64,000 nucleotides of DNA, from contig JABAQZ010000011.1 of assembly GCA_019187405.1 (NCBI GenBank), forward strand, positions 236,814-300,813, read 5' to 3'. Origin of the DNA: Ignavibacteria bacterium. GTDB taxonomy: Bacteria > Bacteroidota > Ignavibacteria > Tepidaquicellales > Tepidaquicellaceae. The translations under genes and the position numbers were made by a program. The stretch's first letter is position 1; the number at the start of each line of letters is the position of its first letter. The notes under the pieces are model-generated. The model was not told the origin of the DNA, did not search any database, and saw nothing but the letters and a program-made list of their open reading frames with translations. Positions 18,223 to 27,461 of the stretch are shown piece by piece.

Positions 18223-18254
18223 AACGTAAAATTTGTTTTTTTAAATTTTGAACA

Positions 18255-19328
18255 TTACTTATCGCTTTCTTTTATTTTATCAATTTTAATCTGCAGAGAA
18301 TTTCTAAGGCTGTCAAGTTTCATCTGAAATTCCATTAATTGTAATTCTCTCTGATTTAACTCATGCTCTTTGTTGAGTATTTTTTCCTCTCTTGAAATAT
18401 ATCTCTTTTCCTCATTTGATTTATCCCAGTATCCGATATCTTCAAAGTATCCTTTAAAAAGAAAATTGTGTTTCAAAGCCTCCATATTTTGATAAAAGCT
18501 GAACGAACCCAGTTCAAGATTTGCGGTAGTCTGATTGGCATTCTTCATTACTCCTTTAATATTGTTGGCAAATACCGTATCAGTAAGCAGTGTCCCTATC
18601 AGGCTATGGCTTGAATTGATTTTTGTAGTAATGTCCGCAATGTTATCCGTAATGAGCTTTATACTTGACCGGAGTGTCAGAATATCTTCAGCAACAATAT
18701 TGATTGTTCCCGATGCTTTTGAAAGTATGTTATTAATGTTGGCAGTTGAGCTGCCGAAGCTTGTCATAAGTGAATCCAGATGATCGTAAATATTTGATTC
18801 GTTAACAAGTTTTCCGAGAGTTCCGCTGCCCTGATTTACTTTTGTAACAATTTCAGATATTTCTTTTGATATAATCTGAGCCTGTTTAGTAGATTCATTA
18901 AGATTGTTTAAAATGTCTCCTATCTCGAGCGGTTTTACGGTTTGCAGCATGTCTCCGTTTTCTACAGGAGGAGATACGGGTGTGCCGGATGAAATTGATA
19001 AAATTTTGTTTCCAACAAGTCCGTCGGAATTTATTGTTGCTTCAGAATCTTTTTTTATAAATTCTCTGTATTTTTCGGCAATGTTCAGATTCACTTTAAC
19101 TTTGTCGCTGCTGATAATTTCCACTGACTGAACTGTTCCGACTTTTATTCCGGCAAAAAGCACGTTGTTTCCCGGTGTTAGTCCGTTTACGCTTTTGAAT
19201 ATTCCGTAAACATCAAATGTCTTGGTAAACAGATTTTGCTTGCTGCCTATATAAAAAAAAGCAAGTATGAATATTGCCACACTAACCGTGATAAATAATC
19301 CAAGTCTTATTTTTTTTGCTTTATCCAT
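18255..19328 (-). CDS. mlaD: MlaD/MCE-domain lipid-transport protein
   Basis: A 357-residue periplasmic lipid-binding subunit anchored by an N-terminal membrane helix (about 10-28). The MCE domain follows ('VYGIFKSVNGLTPGNNVLFAGIKVG', about 38-115). A long helical region with amphipathic heptads runs to a highly charged coiled coil at the C-terminus (about 310-350). It is longer than the 180-residue MlaD of gammaproteobacteria and resembles the extended type seen in Bacteroidota and plastids. It follows mlaF by 51 bases and completes the mlaEFD transporter, which moves phospholipid between the two membranes. Confidence 0.9.
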   Translation of the reverse strand: MDKAKKIRLGLFITVSVAIFILAFFYIGSKQNLFTKTFDVYGIFKSVNGLTPGNNVLFAGIKVGTVQSVEIISSDKVKVNLNIAEKYREFIKKDSEATINSDGLVGNKILSISSGTPVSPPVENGDMLQTVKPLEIGDILNNLNESTKQAQIISKEISEIVTKVNQGSGTLGKLVNESNIYDHLDSLMTSFGSSTANINNILSKASGTINIVAEDILTLRSSIKLITDNIADITTKINSSHSLIGTLLTDTVFANNIKGVMKNANQTTANLELGSFSFYQNMEALKHNFLFKGYFEDIGYWDKSNEEKRYISREEKILNKEHELNQRELQLMEFQMKLDSLRNSLQIKIDKIKESDK

Positions 19329-19379
19329 AACATAAATTTAAATTTTTGTTTTGCAAAATTATTTACTGACAAAAAATAA

Positions 19380-20135
19380 TCATTCAAATTCAAAAAAACC
19401 TCTAACGAATTCATCTTCTGATTTTTCCAGTTCTTCGTAAGTGCCCTGCGCAGTCAGCATACCGTCTTTCAGCACTACAATTCTGTCGGCAACAAGCTTT
19501 GCGCATGGCATGTCATGAGTAACGATAACGGAAGTTACTCCGAATTTTTTCTGCATTTCAATTATCAAGTGACTGATTTCATTTGACGTAACCGGATCAA
19601 GTCCGGTGGTTGGCTCGTCATACAAAATTATTTCAGGATTCAGCATCAGAGTTCTTGCAAGTCCGACTCTTTTTTTCATACCGCCTGAAAGCTCTGAAGG
19701 CATTTTATCAATTGCATTGAGAAGTCCCACGTTTTTCAGTTGCTCTTCGACTTTAGATGTCAGGTCTTCCTTTTTATAATCGGGCTGTCTGATTATGGGA
19801 AATTCCAGATTTTCTCTAACAGTCATCGAATCGTACAAAGCGCCGCTCTGAAACAGAAAGCCGATACGTCTTCTGATGTGATTGCGTTCCTTTTCAGGTA
19901 AATTAATAAATTCCGTATTAAATACTTTTACTGTCCCTTCTGTTGGAAGCTGAAGTCCTATTATGCATTGAAGAATTACAGACTTTCCCGTTCCGGATTT
20001 ACCGAGAAGTACAACGCTCTCGCCTTTTGAAACAGTCAGATTTATATTTTTTAAAACAGTTAAATCACCGAAAGATTTTTTTAAGTCTGATATTTCCAAA
20101 ACGGCGTCACTACTTAATTGTTCTGCTTGAGTCAT
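19380..20135 (-). CDS. mlaF: MlaF-type ABC transporter ATP-binding protein
   Basis: A 251-residue ATPase of the Mla phospholipid transporter. Walker A is GKSGTGKS (45-52), the signature is LSGGMKKRVGLAR from 149, Walker B is ILYDEPTTGLDP (170-181) and the switch His is in 'VIVTHDM'. 'KKRVGLAR' and 'YDEPTTGLDP' match the MlaF/Ttg2A subclass. It sits between mlaE and mlaD, about 114 bases after mlaE. Confidence 0.93.
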   Translation of the reverse strand: MTQAEQLSSDAVLEISDLKKSFGDLTVLKNINLTVSKGESVVLLGKSGTGKSVILQCIIGLQLPTEGTVKVFNTEFINLPEKERNHIRRRIGFLFQSGALYDSMTVRENLEFPIIRQPDYKKEDLTSKVEEQLKNVGLLNAIDKMPSELSGGMKKRVGLARTLMLNPEIILYDEPTTGLDPVTSNEISHLIIEMQKKFGVTSVIVTHDMPCAKLVADRIVVLKDGMLTAQGTYEELEKSEDEFVRGFFEFE

Positions 20136-20249
20136 TGGAATTCAGTTAGCATTTAAGATATTCAAATTAATTTTAAACAATCTATTATAAAAGCATTTTG
20201 AAGAATACAATTAAAAAATTTTTCAGTTCAATTAATTTATTAAAATTTA

Positions 20250-21056
20250 TTAAAATAAAACTGAAGTAATCTGCACCATCATCATATCAATAAGTATAAC
20301 AAGCAGTGAAGAAATTACAACAGCAGTATTTGCAGCAATTCCCACGCTTACAGTTCCCCTGGAAGCATTGTATCCTTCGTAGCAGCCAACGACTCCAATG
20401 CTGAAACCGAAAAGAAATGTTTTAATAGTTGCAGGAATTATATCCCGCATGTCAATATTAGTCAAAGAATTAATTAAAAATGCTTCAAAGGAACCCGATT
20501 CAGTAATGCTGAATGCAATAAAACCACCAACCAATGCAATGGCATCGGCGAGAACAACCAGAAGGGGAAGCATTAATGTAGAAGCTATTACGCGCGTAAC
20601 CACAAGATACTTGAAAGGATTACAGCCTGATACTTCCATTGCATCAATCTGCTCTGTCACTTTCATCGAGCCGAGTTCAGCGCCTATTCCGGAACCAATT
20701 TTACCCGCAAAAATAAGTGAAGTAATAACCGGACCGATTTCAAGAATTACAGCGAGAGCAACCATTGAAGGAACGAGAGAAGCAGCGCCGAATTTATGCA
20801 GTGTCGGAATTGACTGAAGAGTAAGTGTAAGTCCAATGATAAATCCAGTTACTGCGATTAAAGCAAAAGATTTATTTCCAATTTGATAAAACTGCCTCAG
20901 AGTTTCGGAAATATCGTAAGGAGGTTTAAACATTTCTTTGAAGCTTTTTAATGCAAAACCTGAAATTCCGGAAATCAGCAAAAAAAAATCTTCCAATGAT
21001 TTGGGAAGTTTTAATACAGCTGAAATCAGAGAAGGATTTTTAGCTGATTCAGTCAT
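20250..21056 (-). CDS. mlaE: MlaE-type permease
   Basis: A 268-residue inner-membrane permease with five to six hydrophobic helices. The MlaE family core is evident: 'ALIAVTGFIIGLTLTLQS', 'LEIGPVITSLIFAGKIGSGIGAELGSMKVTEQIDAMEVSGCNPFKYLVVTRV' (read across about 105-155) and the C-terminal 'GCYEGYNASRGTVSVGIAANTAVV'. The invariant ExGxxxxEQIDA-type cytoplasmic helix is present. Its start overlaps the end of the barrel gene upstream by eight bases, so the two are probably translated together. Confidence 0.93.
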   Translation of the reverse strand: MTESAKNPSLISAVLKLPKSLEDFFLLISGISGFALKSFKEMFKPPYDISETLRQFYQIGNKSFALIAVTGFIIGLTLTLQSIPTLHKFGAASLVPSMVALAVILEIGPVITSLIFAGKIGSGIGAELGSMKVTEQIDAMEVSGCNPFKYLVVTRVIASTLMLPLLVVLADAIALVGGFIAFSITESGSFEAFLINSLTNIDMRDIIPATIKTFLFGFSIGVVGCYEGYNASRGTVSVGIAANTAVVISSLLVILIDMMMVQITSVLF

Positions 21057-21684
21057 TATCTTTATCGTTTCTTATTTTCAAATCAATAAAAGGATTTGCA
21101 AATCCGATAATGATACCAGCCGAAATGTCATAAATATCCGATCCGTTGTCAACGTAAGTGTAACGGAGTTTAATGTTTGGATAAAAAAGAAGTTTATCGT
21201 TTCTAATAGAATATCCATAAGATAATTCTGGAAAATAACCATGATTGGTAAAATCGTTGAAGTATCCGGCGCCAAGAGAGAGTACCGGAGTTCCCTGAAG
21301 GAAGTTCGAAGGTTTAATTCCTGATTTAAGCAGTATGTCATATTTATAACCTAATCTGACGTGGCTGCTTTGATTTGCCCTGAACAGGTATGAATATTCA
21401 AAAGAAAATCTGTGTTCACCAAAATAGCCAAATCCAAGAGAAACTTCTTTTGAGACGCCTCCTGATATTTTATCATTTTCAAAAAGCAGTATGGGATTTA
21501 AGAGATAAAAAAAAGTTGCTGCACCTAATGCAATTGGTAAGGTAGAAGACGAAACTTTTTCAATTTTGCTTTTATCAGAAAGAGAATGATTGAAAACATA
21601 GCTTAACCGGAAATCCTGTGATTTTACCATAGAGAGATTAACAGTGAGAATAATGCAGAATACAAGAGTGAACTTTTTTATCAA
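21049..21684 (-). CDS. Secreted outer-membrane-like protein coupled to mlaE
   Basis: A 211-residue protein with a signal peptide (cleavage near 'MVKSQDF') and beta-strands rich in aromatic residues ('SLGFGYFGEHRFSFEYSYLFR', 'HVRLGYKYDILLK', 'SLGAGYFNDF', 'IKLRYTYVD'), suggesting a small outer-membrane barrel. I recognise no family. The eight-base overlap with mlaE and shared strand make it the first gene of an mla operon. It may be the outer-membrane partner, in place of the lipoprotein MlaA, which is not seen here. That role is inference from context. Confidence 0.6.
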   Translation of the reverse strand: MIKKFTLVFCIILTVNLSMVKSQDFRLSYVFNHSLSDKSKIEKVSSSTLPIALGAATFFYLLNPILLFENDKISGGVSKEVSLGFGYFGEHRFSFEYSYLFRANQSSHVRLGYKYDILLKSGIKPSNFLQGTPVLSLGAGYFNDFTNHGYFPELSYGYSIRNDKLLFYPNIKLRYTYVDNGSDIYDISAGIIIGFANPFIDLKIRNDKDND

Positions 21685-21890
21685 GCCGTTATCGGATTAT
21701 TTTTTATTAAACATTAAAAAAAATTTTTAATAAAATACGATTATTTAATTTATGAATAAATTTAATTTTTTAAAAAAAACCGGAAAGTAAAGATAAAATA
21801 TTTACATTGTCAAATCAAAATTGCGCGTTAATTGAAAAGCTGTATTGCTTTGGAATAAAAATATTTATATTTTTTGCCAAAGGTTTAATT

Positions 21891-23330
21891 ATGGTAGAGC
21901 ATTTCAAAGATTTAACCAAAAAGGAAGTAGCTGGAATACAAAAATTTGCAGCTTCGCCGTTTTTGAATTCCAATAAACAGGTAACAAAACTCATAACATT
22001 TCTTTCAGCTCTTCATCCATATCTGCAGGAAGGTCTTCCCGACAGGAAGAGCATATACAATGCCGTATTTGACACCGAAAAAATTGATGAAATCAATTAC
22101 AGAAAACTTATTTCTGATTTTACAAGAGTTTTTGAAAATTTTTTGATTTACAATAAGCTGGAAAAGGAAACTGTCAGGAATAAGATAAAGCTTCTGAATT
22201 CTCTCAGACTGATGGGCATTAGGAAAAGATTCATGTCAAATTACAAGGAAGCAGCAGCCATTCAGAAAAAAATTAAGATTAAAGACAATACTTATTATGA
22301 AGATCAGATTGAGCTGCTGACCGAATTTTATTATTTCAACTATGACAAGTTAAGGAATGTTCATTCCGAATGTCTGCAGGATAAATCAGATAACATAGAT
22401 ATGGAATTTGTTTTTCACAAACTCCACATGTATCTTGAAATGATTTTCAATGAATACATGAACAATAAAAGCATTACATACAAAAAAACTTTTTATAATG
22501 AAGTCATAAACTATGTCAGGATGAATGAAAAAAATATTATGAAGCATCATCCCGGTATATACCTCATATACAACATTGTATTGTTATGGAAAACTTCGGA
22601 TGACAAATTCATAAAAATATTTCTCGATTACCTGGAATCTCAAACAAAAATATTTCCCATTAAGAAATTAAAATATTACTTTTATTACATACTGACTTAT
22701 CTTTCCGTTAAAATAAATGCAGGTGAAGTGAAATACAGGGAAGTAAACATGCAGATTTTCAAACGCATGCTGGCAAAGGATATTTTTCTTATTGACAACA
22801 TAATTACTCATTCGGATTTTAACTCCGTTGTAAACATTGCTCTTCCAGCAAAAGAATATGACTGGCTGAAGAAGTTCATGGAAAAATATAAAAACAACAT
22901 CGAACCGGAATTTCAAAAAGATGCTTACAATCTTGCAATGGCAAAGTTTTATTTTCACAAAAAAGAATTTCAAAAAGTATATCCTTTTTTGAATGAAGTT
23001 CAGTATAAAGATTCCGGATATTATCTTAACTCAAAGTTTCTTCTTGCACGATTGTATTATGAGATGAGAAAAGACGATCCGCTGGAATATGTTCTGCAAA
23101 ATCTCAGGCAGTATTTAAGAGAAAAGAAAAACATTTCGGGTGATTATTTGTCAATTTCAAAGACTTTTGTAAAATACATTACTGCACTATTGAAAATAAC
23201 TGAAACAGACAAAAAGAAAGCTAAGCAGGAAATACATATATTAAGAAAAGAACTGGATAACGAGAAAAAACTTGTCCCAAATAAAATCTGGTTTTATGAA
23301 AAAACTGATGAGCTGTCTAAATCTCTTTAA
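21891..23330 (+). CDS. Helical-repeat protein of unknown function (paralogue of the gene at 56599)
   Basis: A 479-residue, all-helical, Lys/Tyr-rich protein without signal peptide. The open frame can be extended to a TTG at 21807, but the ATG at 21891 has an AAAGG site seven bases upstream and aligns with the start of its paralogue, so it is preferred. Shared with the paralogue are 'F..SP(F/Y)', 'VTKL', an LPDRK/LDRK element, 'Y..LI.D.T...E.FL' and a C-terminal region of TPR-like helices ('AMAKFYFHKKEFQKVYPFL'). I do not know the function. It converges on purL with 13 bases between. Confidence 0.75.
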   Translation: MVEHFKDLTKKEVAGIQKFAASPFLNSNKQVTKLITFLSALHPYLQEGLPDRKSIYNAVFDTEKIDEINYRKLISDFTRVFENFLIYNKLEKETVRNKIKLLNSLRLMGIRKRFMSNYKEAAAIQKKIKIKDNTYYEDQIELLTEFYYFNYDKLRNVHSECLQDKSDNIDMEFVFHKLHMYLEMIFNEYMNNKSITYKKTFYNEVINYVRMNEKNIMKHHPGIYLIYNIVLLWKTSDDKFIKIFLDYLESQTKIFPIKKLKYYFYYILTYLSVKINAGEVKYREVNMQIFKRMLAKDIFLIDNIITHSDFNSVVNIALPAKEYDWLKKFMEKYKNNIEPEFQKDAYNLAMAKFYFHKKEFQKVYPFLNEVQYKDSGYYLNSKFLLARLYYEMRKDDPLEYVLQNLRQYLREKKNISGDYLSISKTFVKYITALLKITETDKKKAKQEIHILRKELDNEKKLVPNKIWFYEKTDELSKSL

Positions 23331-23343
23331 CAAAAAAGATAAT

Positions 23344-25635
23344 TTATTTTTCCATAATGGAATTAATTGAATTGTAGTAAGAGCCTGAAAGCGCATTAAG
23401 AGGAAGATCGATGTCAAAGTTAATTTTAAGCCTGCTTCCTCTGACAGTTCCGATTTCTAAGCATTCAATTTTATGAATTTCTGCTGTTCGCATAATTGTG
23501 TTGATGCTGCTTCTGTCAGCAGACGCAATGATAAGACTTTGTTTTTCTTCAAACAAACAAAAATCTTTTCTTCCCCGATAATTAAAGTTTATTTCGCATC
23601 CGAGCTGCGAAGACGGGCTCATTATGCAGGACTCAGCAATGGCTACGGCAAAACCTCCATCAGAAACATCATGAACGGAATTCAACAATGATTTTCCGGT
23701 TAATTCGAGTATAAAATCATGAAGTTTCTTTTCATAAACAGCGTCAATATCCGGGGCATCTCCTTCAACAAGATTGTGAATAGTATTCATGTATTCGCTT
23801 CCGCAAATCTGAAAATTATCTTTCAATTCTGATTTATCGTTGACTCGGCAGTTTCCAATCAGAAGAATTACATCATTCTTATTTTTAAAATAAGAAGTCG
23901 TCATTTTGTCAATATCTTCCAGCAATCCCAGCATACCGATAGATGGTGTAGGATATACGGCATAATCTTTTGATTGATTATAAAAGCTGACATTACCTCC
24001 GGTAACAGGAGTTTCAAGAATTTTGCAGGCTTCGCCGATACCTCTGAGTGATTCCGAAAATTGATAATACACTTCAGGATTATACGGATTACCAAAATTC
24101 AGACAATTTGTTATTGCAAGCGGCTTTGCTCCGGTGCAAACAATATTTCTTGCACTTTCGCAAACAGCAATCATTCCGCCCTTGTAAGGATTCAGATATA
24201 CATATCTTCCGTTGCAGTCGACTTTGACAGACAAAGCTTTATTGGTATTTTTAATTCTAATAACGGATGCATCACAGCCCGGAAGCAGAACGGTGTTTGT
24301 TCTTACCTGAGTATCATACTGCTCATAGATCCATTTTTTATTTGCAATGTTAGGTGAAGCTAAAAGTTTCAATAATGTTTCATTCAGGTCTGACGGTTCT
24401 TTAAGATTATTGTAATCGAAATTTCTTTTTGAGTTAATGTATTTGGGGACTTTGATTTCTCTTTTATAGACCGGAGCACCGCCGCCAAGTACAAGTTCAT
24501 TTGCAGGAATGTCAGCTGCAAGCTTGTTTTTATGATATACTTTGATTTTATTTTCGCTGATTACTTTACCGATTTCGGCGCAATTCAAATCCCATTTTTC
24601 AAAAATATCTTTAGCAGTTTTTTCTTTACCTTTTTCGATGACTACCAGCATTCTTTCTTGTGATTCGGAAAGCATGATTTCGTAAGCAGACATATTTTTA
24701 TCACGAAGTGGTACTTTGTCAAGATTAATTTCCATGCCGCAATTTCCTTTAGCACTCATTTCACTTGTCGAACATGTAATGCCTGCTGCTCCCATATCCT
24801 GAATGCCGACAACAGCTCCTGACTTAATAACTTCGAGAGTAGCTTCCAGCAAAAGTTTTTCGGTAAAAGGATCGCCGACCTGAACGTTTGGTCGTTTGGA
24901 TTCAGATTCTTCTGAGATTTCTTCGGAGGCAAAGGTTGCTCCGTGAATCCCGTCCTTACCGGTTGATGATCCGACTATAAAAACCGGATTACCGGGACCG
25001 GAAGCTTTGGCAGTAGCAGTCTCATTATGTTTTACAATTCCGACTGCCATTGCATTTACGAGTGGATTATCCTGATAACATTTTTCAAAATAAACTTCTC
25101 CGCTGATTGTCGGGACACCGAAACAATTTCCGTAATCACCGATTCCTTTCACGACATGCTTAAACAGAAATTTTGATCTTTCGGCTTCGGCTTCAGATGA
25201 AGTTGTTTCTTCAAATCCATCGATGCTAATCTTTCCGAATCTAAGAGAATTTAATGAGGCAACAGGTCTTGCTCCCATTGTGAATATATCCCGCAGAATT
25301 CCTCCGACACCTGTAGCCGCGCCTTGATATGGCTCAACTGCAGAAGGATGATTGTGAGATTCAATTTTAAATGCAACCGCAAGTCCGTCTCCGATATCAA
25401 CTAAGCCTGCATTTTCTTCTCCGGCTGAAACCAAAAGCCTTCCGCCGCTTCTGGGCAATTTTTTAATTTCAAGAATGGAGTTTTTATAAGAGCAATGCTC
25501 GCTCCACATCACCGAAAAAATTCCTATTTCCGTATATGTTGGTTTTCTTTTGAGGATGTTTAAGATACGTTCATATTCTTCTTCAAGAAGTCCGAGTGAT
25601 TTTGCAAGTTCTAAAGTTACTTCAGGCTCTTTCAT
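23344..25635 (-). CDS. purL: Phosphoribosylformylglycinamidine synthase subunit PurL
   Basis: A 763-residue small-type PurL, the ATP-dependent synthetase subunit that makes formylglycinamidine ribotide in purine synthesis with PurQ and PurS. Diagnostic stretches are 'SVMWSEHCSYKNS' near 43-55, 'FKIESHNHPSAVEPYQGAATGVGG' around 92-115, 'GIQDMGAAGITCSTSEMSAKG' and 'SVHDVSDGGFAVAIAES' near the C-terminus, giving the two tandem AIRS-like halves. Full length. purQ and purS are not in the window. Confidence 0.96.
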   Translation of the reverse strand: MKEPEVTLELAKSLGLLEEEYERILNILKRKPTYTEIGIFSVMWSEHCSYKNSILEIKKLPRSGGRLLVSAGEENAGLVDIGDGLAVAFKIESHNHPSAVEPYQGAATGVGGILRDIFTMGARPVASLNSLRFGKISIDGFEETTSSEAEAERSKFLFKHVVKGIGDYGNCFGVPTISGEVYFEKCYQDNPLVNAMAVGIVKHNETATAKASGPGNPVFIVGSSTGKDGIHGATFASEEISEESESKRPNVQVGDPFTEKLLLEATLEVIKSGAVVGIQDMGAAGITCSTSEMSAKGNCGMEINLDKVPLRDKNMSAYEIMLSESQERMLVVIEKGKEKTAKDIFEKWDLNCAEIGKVISENKIKVYHKNKLAADIPANELVLGGGAPVYKREIKVPKYINSKRNFDYNNLKEPSDLNETLLKLLASPNIANKKWIYEQYDTQVRTNTVLLPGCDASVIRIKNTNKALSVKVDCNGRYVYLNPYKGGMIAVCESARNIVCTGAKPLAITNCLNFGNPYNPEVYYQFSESLRGIGEACKILETPVTGGNVSFYNQSKDYAVYPTPSIGMLGLLEDIDKMTTSYFKNKNDVILLIGNCRVNDKSELKDNFQICGSEYMNTIHNLVEGDAPDIDAVYEKKLHDFILELTGKSLLNSVHDVSDGGFAVAIAESCIMSPSSQLGCEINFNYRGRKDFCLFEEKQSLIIASADRSSINTIMRTAEIHKIECLEIGTVRGSRLKINFDIDLPLNALSGSYYNSINSIMEK

Positions 25636-25737
25636 GTATTTTTTTGATTAACTAAAATCGAAATTAAATTTTATAAGGAATTGCCAAATCAGATAAAACC
25701 GTTAAAACAAAATTTCAGGGATTATATAAATCACAAT

Positions 25738-26304
25738 TCAGGCTACGAGTTCCTGAAACTTACCGTAATGTCTGCAAATAACATTAAGTGCTCTTGAGAC
25801 TTCCTCGATTGAACTTTTCTTGCAACTGACATCAACACTGTTATAATCGCCGCCGGTACACGGAATTCCCAGGAAAAAATAATACGGAGATTTTGTTTTG
25901 TAAATTTCTATTTCGTCAATGTCTGAAATAGGATCTGGACATCCTTCATACATATCATAACTGAAGTCTTTCAGAGTATCCGAAATAAATTCTTTTACAA
26001 TAGAATTGTTTGCCTTTTCTATTACAAAATCTTTATTTGTCATTGTCCCTGTAACATCAACTACAATAACAAGGTCACTTTCTTTTAAATCGTTGGCAAC
26101 CTCAATAGCTCCGGCAAAATCTGTTTCTTCTCCGTATGTAAGCTCTACTCTGACAAAAGGGAAGTTTATCTCGCCGCTGAAGTAAGATTTCATTACCGCA
26201 AATACTCCCACAAAATTATCCAAATGTCCCGTGTAATGATCTTTATCGCTTTTTAGAGAAACATGCTTAAAGTTAGTATCCGAATGTGCCGAAATGAGAA
26301 TCAT
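25738..26304 (-). CDS. Compact M20/M42-like metallohydrolase
   Basis: A 188-residue protein resembling a stripped-down co-catalytic zinc peptidase/deacylase. Candidate ligands are His7-x-Asp9 ('SAHSDT'), Asp29 in 'GHLDNFVGV', the Glu59-Glu60 pair in 'YGEETDFAGA' and Asp83 in 'VVVDVTGT'. These occur in M20/M28/M42 order, but no lid or dimerisation domain is inserted and the chain is about half the normal length. The final metal His is not obvious: where 'IHSPxE' is expected there is 'SCKKSSIEEV'. It diverges from lysW with 103 bases between, raising the possibility that it is the missing product-releasing hydrolase (LysK-like) of the carrier pathway. That link is inference. Confidence 0.6.
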   Translation of the reverse strand: MILISAHSDTNFKHVSLKSDKDHYTGHLDNFVGVFAVMKSYFSGEINFPFVRVELTYGEETDFAGAIEVANDLKESDLVIVVDVTGTMTNKDFVIEKANNSIVKEFISDTLKDFSYDMYEGCPDPISDIDEIEIYKTKSPYYFFLGIPCTGGDYNSVDVSCKKSSIEEVSRALNVICRHYGKFQELVA

Positions 26305-26407
26305 TTTTTTACAAATTTACGAAACCTACGGACAAATTTTAATTCTATTTTTATGTTCCTTGAAAATGCAGGTTCGATATTTTATTTTATCCGAAAATAA
26401 ATTCAAC

Positions 26408-26578
26408 ATGTTAAAGACCGAATGCCCGGTTTGCGGCGCTGATGTCGAATTAAACGACGGAACGGTAAAAGGTGAACTCCTTGAATGCGGAGAATGCGGA
26501 ACAGAACTCGAAGTAATCAATCTTGACCCACTAAGTCTCGCAGAGGCTCCAAAAGAAGAAGAAGATTGGGGCGAATAA
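26408..26578 (+). CDS. lysW: Amino-group carrier protein LysW
   Basis: A 56-residue acidic carrier protein. Two CxxC pairs ('CPVCGADVEL' and 'CGECGTELEV') form the zinc knuckle, and the chain ends in the hallmark EDWGE, whose terminal Glu side chain is linked to the alpha-amino group of the substrate. The frame is open further upstream, but the ATG at 26408 gives the normal LysW length. The carrier protects and presents 2-aminoadipate (lysine route) or glutamate (arginine route) to the enzymes encoded downstream. Confidence 0.95.
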   Translation: MLKTECPVCGADVELNDGTVKGELLECGECGTELEVINLDPLSLAEAPKEEEDWGE

Positions 26579-26612
26579 CCTGACCTGTAATAAAATTTAA
26601 ACATTTAAAAAA

Positions 26613-27461
26613 TTGAAAATAGGATTTCTTCATTCCTTAATAAGGAAAGATGAAAAATTCCTTCTTGAGGAATTTTCAAAAAGAAATTCCGAACTTGAAA
26701 TGATAGACGACAGAACTATCTTTTTCAGGATCGGTAAAGATAAGTTTGACATTGACGTACTTGTCGAAAGATCTATAAATCATTCCAGAGCATTACATGC
26801 GTTGAGACTTTTTGAAAGCGCTGGCGTAAAGTGTGTAAACACTTACAATACAGCTACGATTTGCGGCGACAAACTTCTGACTTCAGCAGCTTTAGCCGAA
26901 CACGGAGTGCCTCAGCCGGAGGTTAGAATTGCTTTTACGGAAGAGACTGCAATTAAGGCAATCGAAGAAATTGGTTACCCTGTTGTACTGAAACCGGCTG
27001 TGGGTTCATGGGGCAGACTGCTTTCAAAAATCAACGACAGAGATTCGGCAGAATCTATACTCGAGCATAAAACAGTTCTCGGCTCATATCACCACTCGAT
27101 TTTTTACATTCAAAAATACATTGATAAAAAAGGAAGAGACATTCGAAGCTTTGTTACGGGAGACGAATGTATTGCGGCAATTTACAGAAACTCTTCTCAC
27201 TGGATTACAAATACTGCCAGAGGAGGGAAAGCAGTTAAATGCGAAGTAACCGATGAGATTGCAAAGATTTCAATTGACGCGGCAAAAGCTGTAGGAGGCG
27301 GCGTGGTTGCGATAGATTTGTTTGAGACTGACGAAGGTCTTCAGGTTAACGAAGTAAATTATACAATGGAATTTAAAAACAGCATAGATATTACAGGAGT
27401 TAATATACCCGGCAAAATAGTCGATTATGTAATTAAAGCAGCGAAAGAAATTTATGAGTAA
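26613..27461 (+). CDS. lysX: LysW-aminoadipate/glutamate ligase, ATP-grasp
   Basis: A 282-residue ATP-grasp ligase that attaches 2-aminoadipate or glutamate to the C-terminal Glu of LysW. The family pattern is clear: N-terminal '[17 protein letters not shown]', '[19 protein letters not shown]', '[20 protein letters not shown]', '[17 protein letters not shown]' and the metal-binding '[13 protein letters not shown]'. It begins at TTG 34 bases after lysW and overlaps the next gene by eight bases. 'NYTMEFKNS' looks closer to the LysX than the ArgX type, but I would not decide between lysine and arginine on this alone. Confidence 0.9.
   Translation: MKIGFLHSLIRKDEKFLLEEFSKRNSELEMIDDRTIFFRIGKDKFDIDVLVERSINHSRALHALRLFESAGVKCVNTYNTATICGDKLLTSAALAEHGVPQPEVRIAFTEETAIKAIEEIGYPVVLKPAVGSWGRLLSKINDRDSAESILEHKTVLGSYHHSIFYIQKYIDKKGRDIRSFVTGDECIAAIYRNSSHWITNTARGGKAVKCEVTDEIAKISIDAAKAVGGGVVAIDLFETDEGLQVNEVNYTMEFKNSIDITGVNIPGKIVDYVIKAAKEIYE

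Noticed and set aside
20398..20817. Open frame antisense to mlaE
   Set aside because: Shadow of a clearly assigned membrane permease.
21807..21890. N-terminal extension of the helical-repeat protein from a TTG
   Set aside because: The paralogue at 56599 aligns from the ATG at 21891, which has an AAAGG site; the extension is hydrophobic and unmatched.
26294..26407. N-terminal extension of LysW
   Set aside because: LysW is about 54-56 residues; the extension has no family similarity and overlaps the divergent promoter region.
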